DNA from: Gemmatimonadetes bacterium bin94
GTDB lineage: Bacteria; Gemmatimonadota; Gemmatimonadetes; Longimicrobiales; Gaopeijiaceae
NCBI GenBank assembly: GCA_002238865.1
Contig: MPNE01000013.1
Location: 25,415-89,414, forward strand
DNA: 64,000 nucleotides
Reading direction: 5' to 3'
The position numbers and the translations under genes were made by a program. Under the pieces are notes generated by a model. The model worked only from the letters and a program-made list of their open reading frames with translations, was not told the DNA's origin and did no database searches. Below, piece by piece: positions 51,826 through 60,230 of this stretch. The first letter of the stretch is position 1; each line of letters starts with the position of its first letter.

Positions 51826-52395
51826 CTACGGAATGGGGGCGCCCGGGCGCAGATCCATGGTCACTTCGGCTTCCACGTGCCCGATATCGGCCCGGTCCTT
51901 TATCGCGTCACGCAGGCGCGGGTCGATCTTCCGGTACGCCGCGAGCACGCCGTCGCGGAGCCGGTGCCTCAGCACCCTGATCGCGTTCACGTCGGGACGG
52001 CTCGTCCGCGTCTCGCTCCTTACGTCTTCGAGATGGTGCGGAGAGATCTCGAAGGGGACGACGCCCACGTCGTCCTGGCGATCCGAGTCGAGATAGTGGA
52101 TCGATACGCTCACGTCGCCACGGGCCATGTGGTGCGAGATGTCGCCGATGGCGCGAAAACGCGCCGCGAGCGGGCTGATCTCGGTGCTGTGGGCAGCTTT
52201 GCGGTACCCGGATTCGACGAGCGTGAACATCCGGCGCAAACGCTCCGGAGTTGTCGCATCTCCGTCCGGAATTGTCGTATCCAGCTCCCTGCCACGCGCC
52301 TGCCGGTCATTGAGCGACAGCGCCCGCTCCATGTCCCGGCTGCGTGCCCGGTCGATGTTCTCGAGGATTCTGTCCGTAGTCCTGTTATACCTCAT
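51826..52395 (-). CDS. Hypothetical protein
   Basis: 189 residues, hydrophilic, with no signal peptide, membrane segment or recognised domain. Highly charged N-terminal half (RARSRDMERALSLNDRQARG), then a beta-prone centre (VSVSIHYLDSDRQDDVGVV) and a helical C-terminus (RVLRHRLRDGVLAAYRK). Codon use and composition match neighbours and the frame is open on one strand only through this length. Encoded alone, divergent from the next exported protein. Confidence 0.6.
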   Translation of the reverse strand: MRYNRTTDRILENIDRARSRDMERALSLNDRQARGRELDTTIPDGDATTPERLRRMFTLVESGYRKAAHSTEISPLAARFRAIGDISHHMARGDVSVSIHYLDSDRQDDVGVVPFEISPHHLEDVRSETRTSRPDVNAIRVLRHRLRDGVLAAYRKIDPRLRDAIKDRADIGHVEAEVTMDLRPGAPIP

Positions 52396-52558
52396 TGCGC
52401 CTCGCGAGAGTCGTTTATTCCATCTTATTCAAGGCCGAGAACGATAACGCCATACGGTTTGCCCGGCTAGGATCGGCGGGATAGCTTGGAGCGGCTAACG
52501 CTGGGCCGGCAGGCCCGCCTACCCGCCATCAACCCATGGCCAGCGCTGGAGTTGCTCC

Positions 52559-53455
52559 ATGATGAGAGTACCCGAGCCACCGCGTCGCCCGGGGCGAACA
52601 TATCGCCCTCGCCAGGGTCGTTTTCGCGGCGGCGGACTTCGGCGCGGACTGACGGTCCTGGCTGCGCTCGCGGTTGCCTCGACAGGTTCAGCGCTCGGCG
52701 GGCAGACGTCGGATGACGCGCTGTCCCACCGTGTCCCGTCGCCCGCACGTGCCACCTATCATGTTCTTGACACCCTGACGACGGCGATTGTTACGCCGGT
52801 GGCGGATGTGAGCATTGTACTGACCATGGCCATGACCCTTGGCGCGACCTTTGAGGCCGACCCGGCCGGTGTCCGGTTCACCGGTGAACTGGAGGCCTTC
52901 AGCGCCAGCCTGTCGGGCCCGATGGGCTCGCAGACCTTCGATGAGGACATTCCCGGCGCCTATGTCTTCGTTCTCGATCCCCGGGGCGGCGTCAACGTGG
53001 TATCGGTGCCCGAGTTTCCGGAACCCGCCGGCTCCACAACACCGGTCGTCTCTCTTGCTCACGAGATGTTCCCGCAGCTCCCGGACAGGGCGGTCCAGCC
53101 CGGGGACGGCTGGGTCGACACGGTCACATGGTCCCATGAATCGCCGGAGGCCGTGGTCACCACCACCAACGTGCACGTCTACACCCTGGTCGGGGACACG
53201 GTGATCGATGGCCGTACGCTTCTCCACATCGCGATTTCGGGAGAGGCCGAGACGAAGGGAACCGTCGGGGCTCCCGGAATGAGCGCGGAACAGGCCATTT
53301 CCGGAGCGCACACCGGGTTTGCCCTGTGGGATCCCGAGCGAGGCGCCATGCATTCGATGGAAATCACCCGAGACTACAGCGGCACCATGAATTCACCCAT
53401 GGGGGAAGCCTCGATGAAGGTTACGGGGTCTTCCCGTCGCTGGCTGGAGAAATGA
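52559..53455 (+). CDS. Exported protein of unknown function
   Basis: 298 residues, with an Arg-rich N-terminus and hydrophobic segment (about 32-47, GLTVLAALAVASTGSALGG) forming a long signal sequence. The mature domain is beta-rich with pairs such as GDGWVDTVTW and GFALWDPERG, similar in feel to lipoprotein-like outer-domain folds, but no family is recognised. The Yip1 gene starts 1 bp after its stop, so it heads the TRAP operon. The 163-bp gap upstream shows no gene. Confidence 0.65.
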   Translation: MMRVPEPPRRPGRTYRPRQGRFRGGGLRRGLTVLAALAVASTGSALGGQTSDDALSHRVPSPARATYHVLDTLTTAIVTPVADVSIVLTMAMTLGATFEADPAGVRFTGELEAFSASLSGPMGSQTFDEDIPGAYVFVLDPRGGVNVVSVPEFPEPAGSTTPVVSLAHEMFPQLPDRAVQPGDGWVDTVTWSHESPEAVVTTTNVHVYTLVGDTVIDGRTLLHIAISGEAETKGTVGAPGMSAEQAISGAHTGFALWDPERGAMHSMEITRDYSGTMNSPMGEASMKVTGSSRRWLEK

Positions 53456-53456
53456 C

Positions 53457-54167
53457 ATGAGAGACGAGTACGAGACCCAATACGGCCGGGCCGCGGACGA
53501 CAAGGAAGAATTGCCGCCCCGTCCGGCATTCTTGAATCGGCTGTGGATGGTCTTTGTGCAACCCGGCGACCTCTTCCGTCAGCTGGCGCTCAACCCGGCC
53601 TGGTACCCCATGGCGGCCTTCGTCGCGATCGTCGTGGCGCTGTCGATGTGGTTCATCCCGGTCGAGGCGTACGACGCGCTCATGCAGGCCAGGATTCCTC
53701 CGGAGCAAGCGGCGGAGATGCCCGAGATTCCCCCGGAGTTCATTCGCCTGACGACCGTCGGCGGCATCGCCGTCGTCTCCTTCCTGTTTCCGCTCCTTCT
53801 GAGCCTGATCAGCTACGTCATCTTCGTCTTCATCCGCGGCGACGACGCGAGCTTCAAGCAGCACCTCAGCGTCATGTCCCACGTGGGTGTCATCACCGCC
53901 GTCGGCAGCCTGTTCGTCATGCCGCTCCGGATGCGGAGTCTGGACATCGAGCAAGTCCTGTCGGTGGGCACCTTCTTCCAGTTCCTTCCCGACGGCTTCC
54001 TGTTGAACATGCTTTCGCGGATCGACCTCTTCGGGCTGTGGGCGTGCGTGGTTGCCGGGATCGGGCTGTCGGTCATCGCGTCGCGGCAAAAGTGGGGGGG
54101 CACCGCGTCGATCCTTGTCGCGCTGCTGGTAGTCGTGGCAATAGTCCAGGCACTCTTCACCGGGTGA
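53457..54167 (+). CDS. Yip1-domain membrane protein
   Basis: 236 residues with about five membrane segments (ALNPAWYPMAAFVAIVVALS; TTVGGIAVVSFLFPLLLSLI; and three more). The Yip1-type start (FLNRLWMVFVQPGDLFRQLA) is clear. In bacteria these proteins are of unknown function. It overlaps the TRAP gene by 4 bp (GTGA). Confidence 0.75.
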   Translation: MRDEYETQYGRAADDKEELPPRPAFLNRLWMVFVQPGDLFRQLALNPAWYPMAAFVAIVVALSMWFIPVEAYDALMQARIPPEQAAEMPEIPPEFIRLTTVGGIAVVSFLFPLLLSLISYVIFVFIRGDDASFKQHLSVMSHVGVITAVGSLFVMPLRMRSLDIEQVLSVGTFFQFLPDGFLLNMLSRIDLFGLWACVVAGIGLSVIASRQKWGGTASILVALLVVVAIVQALFTG

Positions 54168-56077
54168 CGGCTTCTCCGGCGGAGTTGACGGAGGCGGGGG
54201 CGCCAGGGAAAAAGGGGATCGCGAGCGGCCGCCTGGGTCGCGCGGTCCTCCTGGTGGCCGCGGTTGCAGCTCTGTTCCACCTCTTCGGCGCGGGATTCTC
54301 GCCTTTCACCGCGCTTGTCCAGCGTCCCGTTCACCTGGCCCTCATGGGGACGCTCGCGTTCCTGGGGGTGGGTGTGCGCGCGGTCCCACGCACGAAGTGG
54401 GGGTGGGCGTTCAATGCCGTCTTCGGGTCGCTCCTGGTCCTGTGCGCGCTGTACCTGGTGTCGCAGAACGAGGCGCTGGTGGCGCGTTCGGGCAGCCCGA
54501 CGACCGTGGATCTGGTGGCGGGAGCGGTAATCGTTGTCGGCGTCCTGATCCTGGCGCAACGGGCGACGGGGTGGGGGCTGGTGGTGGTCGCGATGGGGGC
54601 CCTGTTCTACGCGCTCGCCGGGCCATGGCTGCCGGGCATCCTGGCCCACCGCGGGTACGGCCCGGGTCGCCTCATCGAACAGCTGTTCCTGTCGACGGAG
54701 GGGATTTGGGGGGTCCCGCTCGGGGTGTCGGCGGACTTCGTCTACCTCTTTGTGCTCTTCGGGGCCTTTCTCGACGTCGCGGGTGGCGGCGCGCTCCTCA
54801 TCGCGCTCGCCGACCGGGTGGCGGGACGCACCCGGGGAGGCCCCGCAAAGACGGCGGCGGTGGCGAGCGCCTTCATGGGTTCGCTGTCCGGCAGCGCCGT
54901 GGCCAACGTCGTCACCACCGGGACCTTCACGATCCCTCTCATGCGGCGTTCCGGCTTCCGCCCCTTCTTTGCCGGCGCCATCGAGGCGGCCGCGAGCACG
55001 GGAGGGCAGCTCATGCCACCGGTCATGGGCGCGGGCGCATTCATCCTCGCGACGTGGACGAACATCCCCTACGGCAACGTGGCTCTCGCGGCGGTGATCC
55101 CCGCCGTCCTCTACTATGCGGCCCTGCTCTGGGCCATCCACTTCCGCGCGACGAAGGTCGGGCTCAGAGGCTCCGATGCCACGCGGTCCGACGGCGTCCT
55201 GGGGCGCATCCACCTTCTCCTCCCGGTGCTGATCATCGTCCTGATGCTCGCGATGGGGCGGTCCCCCATGCGGGCCGCGTTCTGGGGGGTCGTGACCTCG
55301 CTGGCGGCGGCGTACGCGGTACGGCGCACGCGTCCCGCCCTGGCCGACCTCGCGCGCTCGCTCCGCGCCGGTGCCTCGGGAGCGGTCCAGGTGGCCGCGG
55401 CCTGCGCGGCGGCGGGGATCGTGGTCGGGGTGGCGTCGCTGACCGGCATCGGTCTCCGCATGTCGGAGCTGATCGTGGTCGTCTCGCAGGGCAACCTCAT
55501 GATCGCGCTGATCCTGACGGCGTTCGGCTCGATCGTCCTCGGGATGGGACTCCCGACGACCGCGGCCTACGTGGTGCTCGCGGCGCTCGGCGCGCCGGCC
55601 CTGGTGGAGCTGGGCGTGCCCCTCCTCGGCGCCCACCTGTTCATCTTCTACTTCGGGTGCATCTCCAACGTGACGCCGCCGGTGTCGCTGGCCGCCTATG
55701 CTGCCGCCGGAATCGCGGGCTCGCCGCCGCTGAGGACGGCGTGGACCGCCATGGGACTTGCCGCGGCGGGGTTTTTCGTGCCGTTCATGTTCGTCTACGC
55801 GCCCGCACTGATCCTCGACGGGACGGTTGCCGAGATCGCGTCGACGGCGCTGACCGCGCTGATCGGGGTGGTGGCCCTCGCGGGCGCGGTGATTGGTTAC
55901 GTTCGAGGGCCCCTCGGGCCGTTGCGCAGGGCGGTTCTGCTGGCCGCGGCGCTGGCGCTGATCGCGCCGAGCTTCCTGTGGGACGGGATCGGGCTGGTGC
56001 TGTTCATGGCGGCGGGGTTCGCCGGGGTCCGCGCAGGGCCCGGCGAAGAGCCCCCCGAGCCGGCGCCCGCGGGGTGA
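54164..56077 (+). CDS. Fused TRAP transporter permease (4TM-12TM)
   Basis: 637 residues from a GTG. About 16 membrane segments; small (DctQ-like) and large (DctM-like) subunits are joined in one chain. DctM signatures: FGAFLDVAGGGALLIALADR, GGPAKTAAVASAFMGSLSGS, GGQLMPPVMGAGAFI and GSIVLGMGLPTTAAYVVLA. It couples sodium gradient to uptake of a substrate delivered by the TAXI-type binding protein encoded next. Confidence 0.92.
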   Translation: MTASPAELTEAGAPGKKGIASGRLGRAVLLVAAVAALFHLFGAGFSPFTALVQRPVHLALMGTLAFLGVGVRAVPRTKWGWAFNAVFGSLLVLCALYLVSQNEALVARSGSPTTVDLVAGAVIVVGVLILAQRATGWGLVVVAMGALFYALAGPWLPGILAHRGYGPGRLIEQLFLSTEGIWGVPLGVSADFVYLFVLFGAFLDVAGGGALLIALADRVAGRTRGGPAKTAAVASAFMGSLSGSAVANVVTTGTFTIPLMRRSGFRPFFAGAIEAAASTGGQLMPPVMGAGAFILATWTNIPYGNVALAAVIPAVLYYAALLWAIHFRATKVGLRGSDATRSDGVLGRIHLLLPVLIIVLMLAMGRSPMRAAFWGVVTSLAAAYAVRRTRPALADLARSLRAGASGAVQVAAACAAAGIVVGVASLTGIGLRMSELIVVVSQGNLMIALILTAFGSIVLGMGLPTTAAYVVLAALGAPALVELGVPLLGAHLFIFYFGCISNVTPPVSLAAYAAAGIAGSPPLRTAWTAMGLAAAGFFVPFMFVYAPALILDGTVAEIASTALTALIGVVALAGAVIGYVRGPLGPLRRAVLLAAALALIAPSFLWDGIGLVLFMAAGFAGVRAGPGEEPPEPAPAG

Positions 56078-56115
56078 CCGGACTTTCCAGAACTTCCAGA
56101 GGAGATTCGTCGGCG

Positions 56116-57081
56116 ATGAAGCGTTTCCTGAAGCCTTACCTTGGTTCGGTGCTGGCCCTGACCGCCCTGGCCGCCTGTTCCGGATCCGGGCCGCAGCAGT
56201 TCCTGAGTCTGGGCACAGCGGGCACCGGGGGCATCTACTATCCGCTGGGCGGGGTGATCGCCGCGCGTCTGTCCGTCATGGACACGCTGCGGCAGTACAC
56301 CGCCGAGGTCAGCGGCGGATCGGTGGAGAACGTCAACCGGCTCCGCGAGCGGCAGACGGACCTGGCCTTCGCCACGGGGAACACCGTCTACGAGGCGTTC
56401 AGCGGCGGCCAGGACTACGAGGACGCCGTCTCCGATCTGAGGATTCTTGCGCCCCTCTACCCGAACGTGACGCACATCGTGGTGTCGCGTGGCACCACTG
56501 CCGAGTCGCTGGCCGACCTGGTGGGCGGCACCGTGTCCGTCGGCCCGCCGGGGAGCGGCACCGAGCAGATGTCCCGCCAGATCCTTGAAGCGTACGGCCT
56601 GACCTACGACGACGTGACGCCCCGCTACCTGAGCTTCAACGAGTCGGCCACCGCATTGAAGGACGGCGCCATCGACGCCGCGATCATCTCGGTGGGCTAC
56701 CCGGCCGCCGCCGTGCTCGAGGCGACGACAACCGGAGGGGCGCGTCTCCTTCCGATGGACGCGGAGCGGGTGCGGTATCTGCGCGAGACCTACCCGTACT
56801 ACATGGGCGGCGAGATACCGGCCGGGACCTATCCCGGGACGGACGCGGCGGTGCCGACGGCGGCGATCCTGAACTGGGTGATCGGCATGGCGGATGTGCC
56901 GGAAGACGTGGTCGGCAACGTCGTTCACCTACTGGCCGATCAGCGGGCGAATCTTGCACAGGTGCACGACATGGTCAACCAGATCGACATGGCGTCTCTC
57001 CTGGACGCGCCCATCCGGTTGCACGCGGTCACGCAGGAGTGGGTGGACGGCAACCTGGGGGGAACTCGGGGGGCCCGATGA
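56116..57081 (+). CDS. TAXI-family TRAP transporter solute-binding lipoprotein
   Basis: 321 residues. Lipoprotein signal peptide with lipobox LAAC. The TAXI signature GTAGTGGIYYPLGGVIA near the N-terminus and GPPGSGTEQMSRQILEAYGL in the middle. It captures a small (often dicarboxylate or glutamate-like) substrate in the periplasm and hands it to the fused permease encoded just upstream. The next gene overlaps by 4 bp. Confidence 0.92.
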   Translation: MKRFLKPYLGSVLALTALAACSGSGPQQFLSLGTAGTGGIYYPLGGVIAARLSVMDTLRQYTAEVSGGSVENVNRLRERQTDLAFATGNTVYEAFSGGQDYEDAVSDLRILAPLYPNVTHIVVSRGTTAESLADLVGGTVSVGPPGSGTEQMSRQILEAYGLTYDDVTPRYLSFNESATALKDGAIDAAIISVGYPAAAVLEATTTGGARLLPMDAERVRYLRETYPYYMGGEIPAGTYPGTDAAVPTAAILNWVIGMADVPEDVVGNVVHLLADQRANLAQVHDMVNQIDMASLLDAPIRLHAVTQEWVDGNLGGTRGAR

Positions 57082-58244
57082 CACCGCCACTCGGCTGCCA
57101 GCGGAGCCGCTTCTCGCTGCCGGACGACTTCCACTACCTGAACTGCGCGTACATGGGCCCCTTGCCGAGGGTGGCCGAGCAGGCCGGGACGCTGGGGCTG
57201 AGGGCGAAGCGCTTCCCCCAGGCAATCGTGCCGGATGACTTCTTCCGGCCGGCGGACGAACTCCGTGAGCGATTCGCCCGGCTGATCGGCGCGCCGGAAG
57301 CGAACCGGATCGCGACCGTTCCGTCGGTCTCGTACGCGGTCTCGACCATTACCCGCAACACGCCGATGGCCCCGGGGCGCAATGTGGTGATCGTGCACGA
57401 GCAGTTCCCCGGGAACGTGTACCCGTGGCGGCGGCTGGTGGAAGACAAGGGCGGCGATCTTCGCGTGGTCCGACCGCCCGGGGAGGGTGGGCGGGGGCCG
57501 GGGTGGACGGAGAGAATCCTCGCCGCGATCGACGGCGCGACCGAGGCGGTTGCCATGGGAACCGTACACTGGACCGACGGTACGCGCTTCGATGTCGGTG
57601 CCGTTCGCGACCGGACCCGCGAGGTCGGCGCGGCCCTGATCCTCGATGGGACCCAGACGGTTGGAGCCGCGCCGATCGACGTGGGGGAGCTGGATCCCGA
57701 CGCGCTGGTCGTTGCCGGCTACAAGTGGCTCCTCGGTCCGTATTCGCTGTCGCTCGCCTACTTCGGCGAGCGCTATCTCGACGGCGTCCCTCTGGAGGAG
57801 ACGTGGAGCGGCCGCCGCGACTCGGAAAACTTCGCCGGCCTGGTCGACTACGTGGACGACTATCAGCCGGGCGCAATCCGGTTCGACGTCGGGCAGCGCA
57901 GCAACTTCGCCCTGATTCCGGCCCTCTCCGCCTCGCTCGACCTGGTGCTGGAGTGGGGTCCGGAGCGGGTATCCTCCTATTGCAGCGCCCTTATGGACGA
58001 CGCATTCCCCCGTCTCCGGGAGCTGGGGCTCGGGATCGAGGACGACGGGTGGCGCTCACCGCACCTCTTCGGTCTGAGGCTGCCCGCGGGTGCGGAGCTG
58101 GCCCGGCTCAAGGACTGCCTGGAACGCCACCGTGTCGGAGTCTCGTTCAGGGGAACCAGCGTCCGGGTGTCTCCCAACGTCTACAACACCAGGGACGATG
58201 TGGAAGCGCTGGTGGCGGCATGCACCGAGGCGCTGCGGGGCTGA
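57078..58244 (+). CDS. Class V aminotransferase family PLP enzyme
   Basis: 388 residues from the overlapping ATG. Fold-type I, cysteine-desulfurase-like: LNCAYMGPLP, VDDYQPGAIRFDVG, LILDGTQTVGAAPIDV (Asp for PLP nitrogen) and the PLP lysine in AGYKWLLGPYS. Relatives include kynureninase-type, isopenicillin-N-epimerase-like and cysteine-desulfurase-like enzymes; the exact reaction cannot be chosen. Cotranscription with a TRAP uptake system suggests it acts on the imported amino compound. Confidence 0.8.
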   Translation: MTPPLGCQRSRFSLPDDFHYLNCAYMGPLPRVAEQAGTLGLRAKRFPQAIVPDDFFRPADELRERFARLIGAPEANRIATVPSVSYAVSTITRNTPMAPGRNVVIVHEQFPGNVYPWRRLVEDKGGDLRVVRPPGEGGRGPGWTERILAAIDGATEAVAMGTVHWTDGTRFDVGAVRDRTREVGAALILDGTQTVGAAPIDVGELDPDALVVAGYKWLLGPYSLSLAYFGERYLDGVPLEETWSGRRDSENFAGLVDYVDDYQPGAIRFDVGQRSNFALIPALSASLDLVLEWGPERVSSYCSALMDDAFPRLRELGLGIEDDGWRSPHLFGLRLPAGAELARLKDCLERHRVGVSFRGTSVRVSPNVYNTRDDVEALVAACTEALRG

Positions 58245-58254
58245 CCGGCGCCAG

Positions 58255-58833
58255 TCAGCGCACCGTCAGCCCGGGGCCGAACACCACCTCCGCCTCCGCG
58301 CCCACTTCGATCCCGTGCTCGGCGAACCACCCCCGGCGCACCTCGAGCACAAGCGCGGTGGCGATGTCCGAGTCGGTCAGGGTCTCGTCCAGGGCCGCCA
58401 TCTGCTTGATGCCCGCGAGCCGGTTGCTGTCGTCGAAGAAGGCGATGTCGAGGTCGATGTACGTGTCCCGCATCCAGAACGAGCGCTCCTCCATGCGGGG
58501 GAAGACGAAGAGCATCCCCGTTCCGTCAGGCACCGCGTCACGGTCCATCAGCCCCTTTTCGCGCTCCTCGGGGATCCCCGCGACCTCGGCCACGACCGTG
58601 TCGGTGCCGAAGATCACCCACGCCGTCCCGGAAGCCGGTCGCGGCACAACCTGCCCGCGAGCCTCGCCCGCCTGTCCGTTCCCGGCCCCGGCGTCGCCCG
58701 TGCTTGCACCTCCGTTGCCCGATCCGCACCCGGCGGCGATCAGCGCCGCGAAGATGGCTGCGAGGGTGGCTGCGCGGACCGCACCCGCGGGCAGCCGGAC
58801 TCCGATGTCGTTGACGTGTAGTGCTCTGAGCAT
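58255..58833 (-). CDS. DUF192-family lipoprotein
   Basis: 192 residues. Lipobox at AAGC (about Cys36) after a hydrophobic segment; a Gly/Ala-rich linker; then the DUF192 domain with EREKGLMDRDAVPDGTGMLF and FWMRDTYIDLDIAFFD. Function of the family is unknown. Outer- or inner-membrane-tethered. Divergent from the Trm112-like gene by 81 bp. Confidence 0.85.
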   Translation of the reverse strand: MLRALHVNDIGVRLPAGAVRAATLAAIFAALIAAGCGSGNGGASTGDAGAGNGQAGEARGQVVPRPASGTAWVIFGTDTVVAEVAGIPEEREKGLMDRDAVPDGTGMLFVFPRMEERSFWMRDTYIDLDIAFFDDSNRLAGIKQMAALDETLTDSDIATALVLEVRRGWFAEHGIEVGAEAEVVFGPGLTVR

Positions 58834-58914
58834 GCCGGTCCCTGTCGCCGTCGTGATCCTCCGGACTAACTTACTGCCACCGTTCAGTCACCCCCAACTG
58901 AGAAGGACCACCGC

Positions 58915-59172
58915 GTGAGCATCGACCAGGAACTGCTCGACATCCTCGTGTGCCCTCAGAGCAAGGAACCCGTGGCCATGGCGGGCGCGGAGCTGCTGGA
59001 CCGTCTGAATGCGGCGATCGAGGCGGGCAGCGTGCTGAACCGCGGCGAAGAAGCGGTGACGGAGCCGGTGACCGAGGGCCTCCTGCGCGAAGACGGGCGG
59101 ATCCTCTACCCGGTGCGCGAGGGCATCCCCATCATGCTGATCGACCAGTCGATCGACGTGTCGCGGGTGTAG
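58915..59172 (+). CDS. Trm112/UPF0434-like small protein
   Basis: 85 residues from a GTG. Begins LLDILVCPQSKEPV and ends ILYPVREGIPIMLIDQSIDV, typical of the UPF0434/Trm112-like family, here with an insertion (about 30-60) between the halves. Trm112 activates methyltransferases; most bacterial members are untested. Confidence 0.8.
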   Translation: MSIDQELLDILVCPQSKEPVAMAGAELLDRLNAAIEAGSVLNRGEEAVTEPVTEGLLREDGRILYPVREGIPIMLIDQSIDVSRV

Positions 59173-59185
59173 GCGGCGTCGCTTC

Positions 59186-59204
59186 GGCAGCTCCCGGGGC
59201 TGCC
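59186..59204. terminator. Possible hairpin between convergent Trm112-like and PhzF genes
   Basis: GGCAGC and GCTGCC can pair across a 7-base loop in the 91-bp convergent gap. No T-run; weak. Confidence 0.3.
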
Positions 59205-59263
59205 CGGGGCAGCGCGCCCAGGGACAGCCGGTTCGCCGGGTCCGGGCGGCGCGCCTGGAACGA

Positions 59264-60088
59264 TCATCCGGGCCGCACAATGGTTCCTTCGGCCACCGTG
59301 ACCGCCTGGCCGACCAGTTCGACGCGGTCTCCCCGGGCGCGCACGGTGAGCGCGCCGCCCCGCGCCGACCGCTGCCGCGCCGACATCTCGGCCTTCCCGA
59401 GGATCCCGGCCCAGTACGGCGTCAGGGTAGTGTGGGCGACGCCGGTGACCGGGTCCTCGTCGACGCCGAGCCAGGGTGCGAAGAACCTCGACACGAAGTC
59501 GACGCCGGGCTCGGCGCCCCGTGCGGTGATCGCGACCCCCATGACGCCGCCGGGCAGCGAAACGCGGGTCAGAGCGCCGAAATCGGGCCGTGTGGCGAGG
59601 ACGTCATCCTCCGAAGGAAGCACCACCAGTGCCACCTTCCCCGATGTGGTGAATTCGGCGGTGGCCGCCTCGACGCGCAGAGCCTCGGTGAGTCCGGCGG
59701 GCATCGGCCGCTCCGCGGGAGGATTCGCCGGGAAGTCCAGCCGCAGACGGCCGTCCTCGTCGTCGACGCCGAGCGGCCCCGAAGCCGACTGGAAGCGCAC
59801 CGGCCCCGCGGCCTTCCTCTCGCGCAGGAGCACGTGGGCGCTGGCCAGGGTGGCGTGACCGCACAGCGGCACTTCCGCAACGGGAGTGAACCAGCGCAAG
59901 CGGCGGACGCCCCCCGCGCCGGCCGGGTAGACGAACGCGGTTTCGGACAGGTTCATCTCCGCCGCGATCCGCGCCATGGCCGAATCGGCCAGATCGTCGA
60001 ACTCCAGACAGACGGCGGCCGGGTTGCCGCTGAACGGGGTATCGGTGAACGCGTCCACGGTGTAGAATGGAATCCCTCGACCGGTCAT
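59264..60088 (-). CDS. PhzF-family isomerase/epimerase-like protein
   Basis: 274 residues from MTGRGIPFYTVDAFTDTPF, with GGAGAG upstream; a longer frame to 60157 is less likely. DapF-like fold: TPFSGNPAAVCL, the catalytic Glu in NLSETAFV, FTPVAEVPLCGHATLA and DEDPVTGVAH. Family members include phenazine-biosynthetic isomerase; most chromosomal copies are uncharacterised. Stands alone, divergent from a transporter gene. Confidence 0.85.
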   Translation of the reverse strand: MTGRGIPFYTVDAFTDTPFSGNPAAVCLEFDDLADSAMARIAAEMNLSETAFVYPAGAGGVRRLRWFTPVAEVPLCGHATLASAHVLLRERKAAGPVRFQSASGPLGVDDEDGRLRLDFPANPPAERPMPAGLTEALRVEAATAEFTTSGKVALVVLPSEDDVLATRPDFGALTRVSLPGGVMGVAITARGAEPGVDFVSRFFAPWLGVDEDPVTGVAHTTLTPYWAGILGKAEMSARQRSARGGALTVRARGDRVELVGQAVTVAEGTIVRPG

Positions 60089-60230
60089 TTCTCTCCGGGC
60101 CTCGATGGGGTTGTCTGCAAGGGCCGCAAGGCCGGTGACATATGGTAAGATCCACATTCTGCGCTGCTTCGGAAGCCTTGGGCGAAGGTGCCGGGGAGCG
60201 ATGTCCAGGCGACGACCGGGTTGACCACGG

